The notes under the pieces are model-generated. The model was not told the origin of the DNA. It saw only the letters and a program-made list of their open reading frames with translations, and searched no databases. A DNA stretch of 64,000 bases from CALJXB01 sp965225935 (lineage in GTDB: Bacteria > Pseudomonadota > Alphaproteobacteria > Kiloniellales > JAKSDN01), in the NCBI GenBank assembly GCA_965225935.1, contig CBDDCC010000011.1:248001-312000 (forward strand), in the 5' to 3' direction. How positions within the stretch are numbered: position 1 is the stretch's first letter; each line of letters opens with the position of its first letter. Below are positions 37,986-47,027 of this stretch, piece after piece. Both the position numbers and the translations under genes were made by a program.

Positions 37986-39212
37986 ATGAACGATTCCACC
38001 TCGACCGCCGCCACGGCCGACCGGACCGGGGCCGGGCGTTCCGCGGCCTCGGAGACCGCGAGCGCGGCCCTCGTGCTGGCCGACGGCACCTCATTCCTCG
38101 GCCAGGGCCTGGGCGCCACGGGGCGGGCGGTGGGCGAGGTCTGCTTCAACACCTCCATGACCGGCTATCAGGAGATTCTCACAGACCCCTCCTATGCCGG
38201 GCAGATCATCACCTTCACCTTCCCCCACATCGGCAACGTGGGCGCCAACCCGGAGGACATCGAGACGGCGACGCCGGCAGCCCGGGGCCTGGTGCTGCGC
38301 GCCGGCATCACCGAGCCCTCCAACTGGCGCGCCGTGCAGGGCCTCGACGCCTGGCTGACGGCGCGGGGCCTGATCGGTATCGCCGGGGTCGACACCCGGG
38401 CGCTGACTCGGCGCGTCCGCGACCTGGGCGCCCCCCAGGGCTGCATCGCCCACGATCCCGAGGCGCCGCAGCGGGGCGGGCTCGACCTCGAGGCCTGCCG
38501 CGGCGAGGCAGCCGCCTGGCCGGGACTCGAGGGCATGGACCTGGCCAAGGAGGTCACCTGCCGCCAGACCTATGCCTGGGACGAGACCCGCTGGGCCCTG
38601 GGCGCGGGCTACGGTCTCCAGGAGGCCCCCGAGCATCACGTGGTCGCGGTGGACTTCGGCGCCAAGCGCAACATCCTGCGCTGCCTCGCCTCGCTCGGCT
38701 GCCGGGTCACCGTCGTGCCGGCGACCGCCGGCCCGGAAGACATCCTGCGCCACGAGCCCGACGGCGTCTTCCTCTCCAACGGGCCCGGCGATCCGGCGGC
38801 CACCGGGGTCTACGCGGTGCCCACCATCAAGGCCCTGCTGGAGCGGCCGGAGCTGCCGATCTTCGGCATCTGCCTGGGCCACCAGATGCTGGCGCTCGCC
38901 CTCGGCGCCAGGACCGGCAAGATGCACCTGGGCCATCGCGGCGCCAACCATCCGGTGAAGGACCTGGCCAGCGGGCGGGTCGAGATCACCAGCCAGAACC
39001 ACGGCTTCGTGGTCGACCCGGAGAGCCTGCCGCCCGAGTTGGAGCCGACCCACGTCTCCCTGTTCGACGGCTCCAACGAGGGAATCGCGCTGAAGGGCCG
39101 GCCGGTCTTCTCGGTCCAATACCATCCGGAAGCCTCGCCGGGCCCCCAGGACAGCCACTATCTGTTCGAGCGCTTCCTGGCCAATATCGAGGCCTGCAAG
39201 GCGCGGCGCTAG
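37986..39212 (+). CDS. carA: Carbamoyl-phosphate synthase small subunit
   Basis: CarA hydrolyses glutamine and passes ammonia to CarB for carbamoyl phosphate, used for arginine and pyrimidines. It has 408 residues. The N-terminal CPSase domain includes FNTSMTGYQEILTDPSYAGQ. The class I amidotransferase domain has the nucleophile in IFGICLGHQMLAL near residue 290 and the His/Glu pair in QYHPEASPGPQDS near residue 378. The first 28 residues are Thr/Ala-rich and not conserved. carB lies 2 kb downstream rather than adjacent, with a PLP enzyme gene and an inserted cassette between. Confidence 0.96.
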   Translation: MNDSTSTAATADRTGAGRSAASETASAALVLADGTSFLGQGLGATGRAVGEVCFNTSMTGYQEILTDPSYAGQIITFTFPHIGNVGANPEDIETATPAARGLVLRAGITEPSNWRAVQGLDAWLTARGLIGIAGVDTRALTRRVRDLGAPQGCIAHDPEAPQRGGLDLEACRGEAAAWPGLEGMDLAKEVTCRQTYAWDETRWALGAGYGLQEAPEHHVVAVDFGAKRNILRCLASLGCRVTVVPATAGPEDILRHEPDGVFLSNGPGDPAATGVYAVPTIKALLERPELPIFGICLGHQMLALALGARTGKMHLGHRGANHPVKDLASGRVEITSQNHGFVVDPESLPPELEPTHVSLFDGSNEGIALKGRPVFSVQYHPEASPGPQDSHYLFERFLANIEACKARR

Positions 39213-39288
39213 CCGCACCGGGACGGACCGACGATCCTCGGCCGCCAACTTTCGGCGCCGGTGTTAGCAAATATTGGGGGAGGGGAGC

Positions 39289-40488
39289 ATGACGAAGCGC
39301 AGCAATCGCCGCGGCCTCAGCACCACGGCCATCCACGCCGGCGAGACCCCGGACCCGGAAACCGGCGCTTCGGCGCCCAACCTGGTCATGTCGACCACCT
39401 ACGCCGTCGAGAAGCCGCTCGGCTTCTCGATCCACGCCATTGGCGAGGACTCGCCCTACGTCTACACCCGCTGGAGCAATCCCACGGTGCGCCAGCTCGA
39501 GGACAAGCTGGCGGCCCTCGAAGGGGCCGAGGCCTGCCAGGCCTTCGCCTCGGGCATGGCGGCCTCGGCGGGGCTGCTGCTGAGCGTGCTCTCGAGCGGC
39601 GACCACCTGATCATCAGCGACACCAACTACGCCGGCACCGCGGAGCTGGCGCGCCAGACCCTGCCGCGCTTCGGCATCGAGGTGACGCCGGTCGACAGCT
39701 CCGACCCCGAGGCGGTCTCCCAGGCCTTCCGCAGCAACACGCGGCTGCTGTGGATCGAGACCCCGGCGAACCCCATCCTGCGGCTCTCGAACATCCGGGC
39801 TCTCGCTGACCTGGCGCATGGCCTGGGTGCGCGCCTGGCCGTCGACTCCACCTTTGCGACGCCGGTCGCGACCCGTCCCCTCGAGCTCGGCGCCGACTAC
39901 GTGGTCCACTCCCTCACCAAGTACATCGGCGGCCACGGCGACGCCCTCGGCGGCGCGGTGCTGGGAACGGCGCGGGACATCCGGTCGCTCAACCAGGAGG
40001 CGGCGGTCCACCACGGCGGCGTGCTCAGCCCCTTCAACGCCTGGCTGATCCTGCGCGGGGCCGCCACCCTGCCGCTGCGCATGCGCGCCCATGCCGAGGG
40101 GGCGCTCGCCGTCGCCCGTTTCCTGGAGGCGCATCCCAAGGTGACCCGCGTGCTCTATCCGGGGCTGGCCTCCCATCCCCAGCACGAGCTGGCCCAGCGG
40201 CAGATGGAGAACTTCTCCGGCATGATGGCCTTCCGGACCGACGACGGCCCGGGCGTGGCGGCGCGCATGGCGGAGCGGCTCGAGGTCATTCACTACGCGG
40301 TCTCCCTCGGCCACCACCGCAGCCTGATCTACTGGATCGGCACCGAGGACGTGATGGGCTCCTCCTTCGCCCTCGAAGGCCGGCAGCTCAAGGCCTACCG
40401 CGCCCTCGCCGGCGACGGCGTATTCCGCCTCTCGGTCGGACTGGAGGACGCGGAGGACCTCTGCGCCGACCTCGACCGGGTTCTCTAG
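39289..40488 (+). CDS. Cys/Met metabolism PLP-dependent enzyme (trans-sulfuration family)
   Basis: This is a PLP-dependent gamma- or beta-lyase/synthase of the cystathionine gamma-synthase superfamily, 399 residues. Visible parts are PYVYTRWSNPTVRQLEDKLA near residue 58, AFASGMAASAGLLLS near 84 (PLP phosphate region), and the Schiff-base lysine in HSLTKYIGGHGDALGGAV near residue 207. ALSLGHH-type and C-terminal RLSVGLEDAEDL parts follow. Candidates are cystathionine gamma-synthase, cystathionine lyase, methionine gamma-lyase or O-acetylhomoserine sulfhydrylase; motif reading alone does not decide. The ATG at 39289 has GGAGGGGAG just upstream. It sits between carA and the displaced carB start. 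Confidence 0.92.
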   Translation: MTKRSNRRGLSTTAIHAGETPDPETGASAPNLVMSTTYAVEKPLGFSIHAIGEDSPYVYTRWSNPTVRQLEDKLAALEGAEACQAFASGMAASAGLLLSVLSSGDHLIISDTNYAGTAELARQTLPRFGIEVTPVDSSDPEAVSQAFRSNTRLLWIETPANPILRLSNIRALADLAHGLGARLAVDSTFATPVATRPLELGADYVVHSLTKYIGGHGDALGGAVLGTARDIRSLNQEAAVHHGGVLSPFNAWLILRGAATLPLRMRAHAEGALAVARFLEAHPKVTRVLYPGLASHPQHELAQRQMENFSGMMAFRTDDGPGVAARMAERLEVIHYAVSLGHHRSLIYWIGTEDVMGSSFALEGRQLKAYRALAGDGVFRLSVGLEDAEDLCADLDRVL

Positions 40489-40628
40489 GAAGTGCCGGCG
40501 GGAATCTTCGCCGGGCACGCCTTTCGGGTCTTTTCAATACGCCCGCACCGTGGCACATAGCCGCTTTAGCCGACAATTCGCCAGCCACGAGACGCCCCCG
40601 GAGCGGGGCGGCGAGCCAAGACGCGCCC

Positions 40629-40742
40629 ATGCCCAAGCGTAGCGACATCGACTCGATCCGAACGGTCTGCGCCGGGAGCATGTCTCACCACAGAGGCACA
40701 GAGGCGCAGGAAGGCCTCAGAAGAGCGGCGAGGTGGAGGTGA
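40629..40742 (+). pseudogene. carB: Orphaned original start of carB
   Basis: ATG at 40629 begins MPKRSDIDSI, identical in DNA to the start of the working carB at 41292 for 30 bases (40630-40659 and 41293-41322). The following 10 bases have diverged and GCGCCGGG is shared again at the same spacing. The frame then runs into the cassette arm and stops at 40742 after 37 codons. I read this as the original carB start, cut off by the insertion. The 40489-40628 stretch upstream would hold the native carB promoter and ribosome site. Confidence 0.8.
40687..40706 (+). repeat. Left inverted repeat of GxxExxY cassette
   Basis: ACCACAGAGGCACAGAGGCG is the left arm. It pairs imperfectly with 41239-41264 on the other side of the GxxExxY gene. 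Confidence 0.75.
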
Positions 40743-40825
40743 AAAGGTTCCCTTGGAATGCTCGTTTCGCATCGGAACGGACCAGATATCAATGATTTGG
40801 TCTGATCGATCGTCGAGGCCGAACG

Positions 40826-41218
40826 ATGTCTGACAATGCAGAGATGAGAGGCCGCGACCCCTTGAGTGACAAGGTGATCGGCTTTGCCATTGAGGTTCAC
40901 CGGGGACTTGGTCCCGGACTTTTGGAGTCGGCCTACGAGGAATGTCTCTGCTTCGAACTACAATCCCACGCTGTTCCATTCCAGCGTCAAGTGTCGCTGC
41001 CGGTCGTCTACAAGTCCGTGAAGCTCGACTGCAGTTATCGGATGGACGTAGTGGTGGAGGATCGGCTTGTCGTCGAGATCAAGACCGTCGAGAAACTCCT
41101 GCCCATCCACGATGCTCAACTGCTGACCTATCTGAAGCTCAGTGGCGTTCGAACGGGATTGCTGCTGAACTTCAACACACCGGTTCTCAAGAACGGCATC
41201 AAGAGGCTCGTCCATTGA
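40826..41218 (+). CDS. GxxExxY protein (PD-(D/E)XK nuclease-like)
   Basis: This 130-residue protein belongs to the GxxExxY family, named for the motif seen here as GPGLLESAYEECL near residue 33. The predicted nuclease core is DVVVEDRLVVEIKTVEKL near residue 75, giving the D, E and K of a PD-(D/E)XK active site. GVRTGLLLNFNTPVLKNG near the end is also typical. No function is proven for the family; its nuclease-like fold and repeat-flanked context suggest a mobile or selfish role. It is the only gene in the cassette between carB start copies. Confidence 0.92.
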   Translation: MSDNAEMRGRDPLSDKVIGFAIEVHRGLGPGLLESAYEECLCFELQSHAVPFQRQVSLPVVYKSVKLDCSYRMDVVVEDRLVVEIKTVEKLLPIHDAQLLTYLKLSGVRTGLLLNFNTPVLKNGIKRLVH

Positions 41219-41238
41219 TGGCGGCGATCAGTCCAACC

Positions 41239-41264
41239 CCTCTGTGCCTCCGTGTCTCTGTGGT
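41239..41264 (-). repeat. Right inverted repeat of GxxExxY cassette
   Basis: The complement strand reads ACCACAGAGACACGGAGGCA and matches the left arm at 40687. It ends 27 bases before the GTG of carB, so the present carB ribosome site (GGTAGG at 41281-41286) is probably cassette-derived. Confidence 0.75.
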
Positions 41265-41291
41265 TCCCCTGGAAGGTTAGGGTAGGCGAAC

Positions 41292-44200
41292 GTGCCCAAG
41301 CGTAGCGACATCGACTCGATCCTGATCATCGGCGCCGGGCCGATCGTGATCGGTCAGGCCTGCGAGTTCGACTACTCGGGGGCGCAGGCCTGCAAGGCTC
41401 TCAAGGAGGAGGGCTACCGGGTGGTGCTGGTGAACTCCAACCCGGCCACCATCATGACCGACCCGGGCCTGGCGGACGCCACCTACGTGGAGCCGATCAC
41501 GCCGCAGGTGCTGGCCAAGATCCTCGCGCGCGAGAAGCCCGACGCCCTGCTCCCCACCATGGGCGGCCAGACGGCTCTGAACACGGCCCTTACTCTCGAG
41601 CGGCAGGGCGTGCTTGCGGAGCACGGCGTCGAGATGATCGGCGCCAAGGCCGACGTCATCGACAAGGCCGAGGACCGGCTGCTGTTCCGCCAGGCCATGG
41701 AGAAGATCGGCATCGATTGCCCGCGCTCGCGCCTCGCCAAGACCTTGGAAGAGGCCGAGGCGGCGCTGGAGGAGATCGGCCTGCCCGCCATCATCCGTCC
41801 CTCCTTCACCTTGGGCGGGACCGGCGGCGGCATTGCCTACAACCGGGAGGAATACGAACAGATCGTGAGCGGCGGCCTGCGCGCCTCGCCGGTGAGCGAG
41901 ATCCTGATCGAGCAGTCGGTGCTCGGCTGGAAGGAGTTCGAGATGGAGGTCGTGCGCGACCGGGCCGACAACTGCATCATCGTCTGCTCCATCGAGAACG
42001 TCGATCCCATGGGCATCCACACGGGCGACTCCGTGACGGTGGCGCCGGCGCTGACGTTGACCGACAAGGAGTTCCAGATCATGCGAGACGCCTCGATCGC
42101 CTGCCTGCGGGAGATCGGCGTCGACACCGGCGGCTCCAACGTCCAGTTCGCGGTCGACCCCGAGACGGGCCGTATGGTCGTCATCGAGATGAACCCGCGG
42201 GTCTCGCGCTCCTCCGCCCTCGCGTCCAAGGCGACCGGGTTCCCCATCGCCAAGATCGCCGCCAAGCTCGCCGTCGGCTACACCCTGGACGAGCTGGACA
42301 ACGACATCACCCGCATCACGCCGGCCTCCTTCGAGCCCACCATCGACTACGTGGTCACCAAAATGCCCCGCTTCACCTTCGAGAAGTTCCCCGGGGCGGA
42401 GCCGTTGCTGACCACGGCGATGAAGTCGGTGGGCGAGGCCATGTCGATCGGGCGCTGCTTCGCCGAGTCGCTGCAGAAGGCGCTGCGCTCGATGGAGACG
42501 GGGCTGACCGGCCTCGACGAAGTGGACCTGCCGGGGACGACCCGCGAGGGGGGCCTGTCGGATCGGGAGGCGCTTCTGGCGTACCTCGGCGAGCCGCGGC
42601 CCGACCGGCTGCTCTCCGTCGCCCAAGCCATGCGCTGCGGCCTCGGTGTGGACGAGATCGCCCGCGCCACGGCCGTCGACCCCTGGTTCCTGCGCCAGAT
42701 CGCCGGCATCGTCGCGGCCGAGACGCGGCTGCGCGCGGAGGGCCTGCCGCAAGACGCGGCGGAGCTGCGGGACCTGAAGAAGCTGGGCTTCTCCGATCAG
42801 CGCCTGGCGGAGCTGACCGGAGTGACGGTCTCCGAGGTCGCCACGCGGCGCCTGCACTGCCGGCTCGCGCCCGCCTACAAGCGGATTGACACCTGCGCCG
42901 GCGAGTTTCCCTCGGTCACGCCCTACATGTACTCGGCTTACGAGACCGGCTACGCGACCGACGGCCAGTTTCTCGGCAGCCAGTGCGAGGCCGATCCCAG
43001 CGAGCGGGAAAAGGTCATGATCCTGGGCGGCGGCCCCAACCGCATCGGCCAGGGGATCGAGTTCGACTATTGCTGCGTCCATGCCGCCTACGCGCTCGCC
43101 GAGGCGGACTTCGAGACCATCATGGTCAATTGCAATCCGGAGACGGTGTCGACCGACTACGACACCTCCGACCGGCTCTATTTCGAGCCCCTGACGGCGG
43201 AGGACGTGATCGAGATTGCCCGGGTCGAGGCGTCGCGCGGTCGGCTGCGCGGCGTCATCGTGCAGTTCGGGGGGCAGACGCCGCTCAAGCTGGCCCATGC
43301 GCTGGAGGCCGCCGAGGTGCCGATCCTGGGCACCTCGCCGGACGCCATCGATTTGGCCGAGGACCGTCAGCGCTTCCAGCGCCTCTTGGCCGAGCTCGAC
43401 CTGAAGCAGCCGACCAACGGCACCGCCACCTCGGTCGAGCAGGCGCGGGCCGAGGCGGAGCGCATCGGCTATCCCGTGCTGATCCGGCCGTCCTATGTGC
43501 TGGGCGGACGGGCCATGGAGATCGTCCACGAGAGGGCACAGCTCGAGCGCTATATCGCGAGCGCAGTCGAGGTCTCCGGCAAGAACCCGGTGCTGATCGA
43601 CAGCTACCTGCGAGACGCCATCGAGGTCGATGTGGACGCCGTGTCGGACGGCCAGAACGTGTTCATCGCGGGCGTCATGGAGCACATCGAAGAGGCCGGC
43701 ATCCATTCCGGCGATTCCGCCTGCGCCTTGCCGCCCCACAGCCTCCCTGAGGAAACCCTGAAGCGGATCGAAGAGCAGACGGCGGTGCTGGCCAAGGCGC
43801 TCGGCGTGGTCGGCCTGATGAACGTGCAGTTCGCGGTGCAGAACGGCGAGGTCTACATCCTCGAGGTCAATCCACGGGCCAGCCGCACCGTGCCCTTCGT
43901 GGCCAAGGCGACCGGCGTGCCGATCGCGAAGATCGCGGCCCGGGTCATGGCCGGCGCGCGGCTGGAGGAGTTCGAGCTCGAGCGCAGCCGAAACGGCCAC
44001 ACGGCCGTGAAGGAGGCGGTCTTCCCCTTCGCGCGCTTTCCCGGCGTCGACGTCATGCTGGGGCCGGAAATGCGCTCCACCGGAGAGGTCATGGGCCTCG
44101 ACCGCGACTTCGCGCGCGCCTTCCTGAAGTCCCAGCTTGGCGCCGGGGTGAACCTGCCGCAGTCGGGGCGGGTGTTCATCTCGGTACGCGACGGCGACAA

Positions 44201-44567
44201 GCATGCCATGACGCCGCTGGCGCGGCAACTGAGCGACATGGGCTTCGAACTGGTCGCCACCTCGGGCACGGCGGCTCATCTGGTCGGCGCCGGGCTCGAA
44301 GTGGAGCGCATCAAGAAGTACTACGAGGGGCGGCCCAACGTGGTCGACGCGATGATCTCGGGCACCATCGATCTGGTTTTCAACACCACAGAGGGAACCA
44401 AGGCGATTGCCGATAGTTTTTCTTTGAGGCGTACCGCGCTGACCAACCAGATCCCCTACTATACGACGGTTTCCGGAGCCACGGCGGCCGTCGAGGCGAT
44501 TGTCGCGTTGCGCAGCGGTCAGCTTGAAGTCGCTCCCCTACAGTCGTATTTTAGGGGATCGTTCTAG
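41292..44567 (+). CDS. carB: Carbamoyl-phosphate synthase large subunit
   Basis: CarB makes carbamoyl phosphate from bicarbonate, two ATP and ammonia from CarA. It has 1,091 residues. Two ATP-grasp halves are visible: the first from IIGAGPIVIGQACEFDYSGA with SFTLGGTGGGIAYN near residue 175, the second from ILGGGPNRIGQGIEFDYCCV near residue 577 with SYVLGGRAMEIVHERAQ near 735. The C-terminal allosteric MGS-like domain has SVRDGDKHAMTPLARQL. The start is GTG at 41292, in the right-hand copy of the duplicated 5' end created by the cassette. The protein sequence is intact, so expression rather than function is what the insertion may have changed. Confidence 0.97.
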   Translation: MPKRSDIDSILIIGAGPIVIGQACEFDYSGAQACKALKEEGYRVVLVNSNPATIMTDPGLADATYVEPITPQVLAKILAREKPDALLPTMGGQTALNTALTLERQGVLAEHGVEMIGAKADVIDKAEDRLLFRQAMEKIGIDCPRSRLAKTLEEAEAALEEIGLPAIIRPSFTLGGTGGGIAYNREEYEQIVSGGLRASPVSEILIEQSVLGWKEFEMEVVRDRADNCIIVCSIENVDPMGIHTGDSVTVAPALTLTDKEFQIMRDASIACLREIGVDTGGSNVQFAVDPETGRMVVIEMNPRVSRSSALASKATGFPIAKIAAKLAVGYTLDELDNDITRITPASFEPTIDYVVTKMPRFTFEKFPGAEPLLTTAMKSVGEAMSIGRCFAESLQKALRSMETGLTGLDEVDLPGTTREGGLSDREALLAYLGEPRPDRLLSVAQAMRCGLGVDEIARATAVDPWFLRQIAGIVAAETRLRAEGLPQDAAELRDLKKLGFSDQRLAELTGVTVSEVATRRLHCRLAPAYKRIDTCAGEFPSVTPYMYSAYETGYATDGQFLGSQCEADPSEREKVMILGGGPNRIGQGIEFDYCCVHAAYALAEADFETIMVNCNPETVSTDYDTSDRLYFEPLTAEDVIEIARVEASRGRLRGVIVQFGGQTPLKLAHALEAAEVPILGTSPDAIDLAEDRQRFQRLLAELDLKQPTNGTATSVEQARAEAERIGYPVLIRPSYVLGGRAMEIVHERAQLERYIASAVEVSGKNPVLIDSYLRDAIEVDVDAVSDGQNVFIAGVMEHIEEAGIHSGDSACALPPHSLPEETLKRIEEQTAVLAKALGVVGLMNVQFAVQNGEVYILEVNPRASRTVPFVAKATGVPIAKIAARVMAGARLEEFELERSRNGHTAVKEAVFPFARFPGVDVMLGPEMRSTGEVMGLDRDFARAFLKSQLGAGVNLPQSGRVFISVRDGDKHAMTPLARQLSDMGFELVATSGTAAHLVGAGLEVERIKKYYEGRPNVVDAMISGTIDLVFNTTEGTKAIADSFSLRRTALTNQIPYYTTVSGATAAVEAIVALRSGQLEVAPLQSYFRGSF

Positions 44568-44646
44568 TACGGCATGCCTTCCCGACTGCCGGGGCAGAGC
44601 CCGGGGGTAGGGAGTTCCTTGCTGTCGATCCCGGGGCTTTTTACGC

Positions 44647-45123
44647 ATGATCGAAAGAATGCCCATCACCAAGCAGGGTCTGACCCAGCTTGAAGAAGAG
44701 CTGAAGCATCTGAAGTCGGTGGCGCGGCCGGAGGTGATCCGTGCGATCGCCCAGGCGCGCGAGCACGGCGACCTGTCGGAGAACGCGGAGTACCATGCCG
44801 CGCGCGAACGCCAGAGCTTCATCGAAGGCCGGCTGGCGGAGCTGGAGGACAAGATCGCCCGCTCGGAGGTCATCGACGTCACGCTGCTGTCGGGCGAAAC
44901 CGTCAAGTTCGGCGCCACCGTCAAGATCGTCGACGAAGAGACCGACGAGGAGCTGACCTATCAGCTGGTCGGCGAGGTCGAGGCCGATGTGAAGTCCGGC
45001 CGCCTGGCGATCAACGCGCCGCTCGCCCGTTCTCTCATCGGCAAGTCGGTGGGCGACTCGGTCGAGGTGGTGACACCCAAGGGCGAGAAGGGCTACGAGA
45101 TCCTCGAGGTCAAGTTCGCCTGA
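44647..45123 (+). CDS. greA: Transcription elongation factor GreA
   Basis: GreA enters the RNA polymerase secondary channel and stimulates cleavage of backtracked transcripts. It has 158 residues. The N-terminal coiled coil includes GLTQLEEELKHLKSVARPEV and the tip region AREHGDLSENAEYHAARERQ with its acidic pair. The C-terminal FKBP-like domain ends in SLIGKSVGDSVEVVTPKGEK. ATG codons at 44647 and 44659 are both possible; neither has a strong ribosome site. It follows carB by 79 bases and is convergent with an Lrp-type regulator. Confidence 0.95.
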   Translation: MIERMPITKQGLTQLEEELKHLKSVARPEVIRAIAQAREHGDLSENAEYHAARERQSFIEGRLAELEDKIARSEVIDVTLLSGETVKFGATVKIVDEETDEELTYQLVGEVEADVKSGRLAINAPLARSLIGKSVGDSVEVVTPKGEKGYEILEVKFA

Positions 45124-45182
45124 TCGCGCCGCCAGCGGCGAGGCGTGGTTTCCGCTCCCGACCTGCCTTCAATCAGCCAACG

Positions 45183-45680
45183 CTATTCGGTCGATTCGGT
45201 CTCGGCCCGCTCCGGATCGATCGGCACGCCCGGCTGCTTTTTCGAGGTGCGGATCACCTGGATGGTCTGCACCGTCGCCACGTGGGGGGCGGCGGTGAGG
45301 CGCGTGGTGAGCTCGTTCTCGTGCGCCGTGTTGCGGGCGACGATCTTCAGCACGAAGTCGTGCGGCCCGCGGGCCATGTGGCACTCCCGCACCTCCGGCC
45401 AGGCCGCCATGGTGGCCTCGAACGCCTCCAGCACGGCTTCCGACTGGCTGTCGAGGCCGACGAGCGCGAAGAAGGCGACCTCGAAGCCGATCCGCTCGCC
45501 GTCGAGGTCGGCGTGATAGCCGCGGATGAAGCCGGCCTCCTCGAGCGCCCTCACCCGCCTGAGGCAGGGCGGCGCCGAGATGCCGGCGCGCTGGGCCAGG
45601 GTGACGTTCGTCATGCGTCCCTCGTCCTGCAGGTCGCGCAGGATCTTGAGGTCGATCTTGTCGAGCTTGACGCGGCGCAT
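45183..45680 (-). CDS. Lrp/AsnC family transcriptional regulator
   Basis: This 165-residue regulator has an N-terminal HTH (LDKIDLKILRDLQDEGRMTN, then LAQRAGISAPPCLRRVRALE) and a C-terminal RAM domain with VAFFALVGLDSQSEAVLEAF and HDFVLKIVARNTAHENELTT. Lrp-type proteins sense amino acids. No partner gene is adjacent on its strand, so its regulon is unknown. The ATG at 45680 is chosen over the longer frame upstream because it begins two to three codons before the conserved DKIDLKIL. It is divergent from trxB with about 220 bases between. Confidence 0.92.
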   Translation of the reverse strand: MRRVKLDKIDLKILRDLQDEGRMTNVTLAQRAGISAPPCLRRVRALEEAGFIRGYHADLDGERIGFEVAFFALVGLDSQSEAVLEAFEATMAAWPEVRECHMARGPHDFVLKIVARNTAHENELTTRLTAAPHVATVQTIQVIRTSKKQPGVPIDPERAETESTE

Positions 45681-45902
45681 GGGGAGCGAAGGCGGTTCGG
45701 ATCGTTTCGGTTCTGCGACAATTCGAGCAATGATATTACCCAGGCCGCCGCAAGCCGCCAAGTGGCGCGCGGCCTCCCGGCGACGCGTTCGGCCATACGG
45801 GCTCCACCCCGGCGGCGAGGCCAAGCAGAAGCTTGAAGGCCGGCCCCGGCCGCCGTATCTAGAAGCATCCTTTCTCTCCGCGTTACCGAAAGCCGCGCCA
45901 TC

Positions 45903-46871
45903 ATGACCCAAAGCCATCACAGCAAGGTTCTGATCCTCGGATCGGGGCCGGCGGGCTACACCGCTGCCATCTACGCCGCCCGCGCCAACTTGGAGCCCCT
46001 GCTGGTCTCCGGCATGGAAGAGGGCGGCCAACTCTCCATCACCACGGACGTCGAAAACTACCCCGGCTTCGCCGACGTCATCCAGGGACCCTGGCTCATG
46101 GAGCAGATGAAGGCCCAGGCGGACCACGTGGGCACGAAGCTGGTTTCCGACCTCGTCGTCGAGGTCGACCTTGGCCAGCGGCCGTTCCGCTGCGTCGGCG
46201 ATTCGGGCGACCTCTACACGGGCGACAGCCTGATCGTCGCGACCGGCGCCCAGGCGCGCTGGCTCGGGCTGCCGAACGAGACCCGGTTCCGCGGCTTCGG
46301 CGTCTCGGCCTGCGCCACTTGCGACGGCTTCTTCTACCGCGGCAAGGAGGTGGCGGTCGTCGGCGGCGGCAACACGGCGGTGGAGGAGGCGATCTTCCTC
46401 ACCAATTTCGCCAGCAAGGTGACCGTCATCCACCGGCGCGACGCCCTAAGGGCCGAGAAGATCCTGCAGGACCGCCTGTTCAAGAACGACAAGATCGAGA
46501 TGCTGTGGGACCACGTGGTGGACGACGTGCTGGGCGGCGACGAGCCGCTCGGCGTCACCGGCGTGCGCGTGCGCAATGTCAAGAACGGCGAGCTCAACGA
46601 ATTGTCGCTGGACGGGCTCTTCATCGCCATCGGGCATGATCCCGCGACCGCGCTGTTTCGCGGCAAGCTGGACATGGATGCGGAAAACTACATCCTGACC
46701 CGACCCGATTCGACCGCGAGCAGCGTCCCGGGAGTCTTTGCCGCCGGCGACGTGCGGGACAAGGTCTATCGCCAGGCGGTCACCGCCGCGGGGATGGGCT
46801 GCATGGCGGCTCTGGAGGCCGAGAAGTTCCTCGCCGAGATGGAGAGCGAGGAGGTTCAGGCAGCCCAGTAG
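45903..46871 (+). CDS. trxB: Thioredoxin reductase (NADPH)
   Basis: This FAD flavoprotein transfers electrons from NADPH to thioredoxin. It has 322 residues. The FAD-binding motif is LILGSGPAGYTAAIYAARAN near residue 10. The redox-active disulfide is SACATCDGFF near residue 138. The NADPH motif is VAVVGGGNTAVEEAIFL near residue 152. The C-terminal FAD contact is GVFAAGDVRDKVYRQAVTAA. An adjacent downstream LysR-type regulator is transcribed in the same direction. Confidence 0.96.
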   Translation: MTQSHHSKVLILGSGPAGYTAAIYAARANLEPLLVSGMEEGGQLSITTDVENYPGFADVIQGPWLMEQMKAQADHVGTKLVSDLVVEVDLGQRPFRCVGDSGDLYTGDSLIVATGAQARWLGLPNETRFRGFGVSACATCDGFFYRGKEVAVVGGGNTAVEEAIFLTNFASKVTVIHRRDALRAEKILQDRLFKNDKIEMLWDHVVDDVLGGDEPLGVTGVRVRNVKNGELNELSLDGLFIAIGHDPATALFRGKLDMDAENYILTRPDSTASSVPGVFAAGDVRDKVYRQAVTAAGMGCMAALEAEKFLAEMESEEVQAAQ

Positions 46872-47027
46872 GGCGAGCCGGACGAGAGACTTTCCGCATC
46901 CCCTTGCCTATACTCCCGCTCTTGTAGTCGGGCTCCCCGGGGTGGACCCCAGGTGGGGGGACTTCGTCCAGCCTTGGACCAACCCGGCCGGCGCGTCCCG
47001 GCACCGGGATCGAGGGAACGGTCGAGC

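Larger units (their letters stand above)
40660..41292. mobile_element. GxxExxY-protein cassette with inverted-repeat ends inserted at carB start
   Basis: The segment lies between two copies of the first 30 bases of carB. Its ends carry imperfect inverted repeats: ACCACAGAGGCACAGAGG from 40687 on the left, and on the right 41239-41264, whose complement reads ACCACAGAGACACGGAGG. Between them is one gene for a GxxExxY protein. Sequences of the form CCACAGAGGCACAGAG are, from general knowledge, frequent beside GxxExxY genes in unrelated bacteria. GC content is below that of carA and carB. No transposase is present, so movement would need a helper or the protein itself. Confidence 0.78.

Noticed and set aside
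39213..39288. SAM riboswitch before the Cys/Met PLP gene
   Set aside because: The 76 bases contain a GC-rich stem but no recognisable SAM-II or other riboswitch core by eye.
41277..44279. 1,000-codon open frame on the minus strand opposite carB
   Set aside because: It is the antisense reading of a high-GC gene. The composition is Arg/Gly/His-rich with no domain, and carB on the plus strand is intact.
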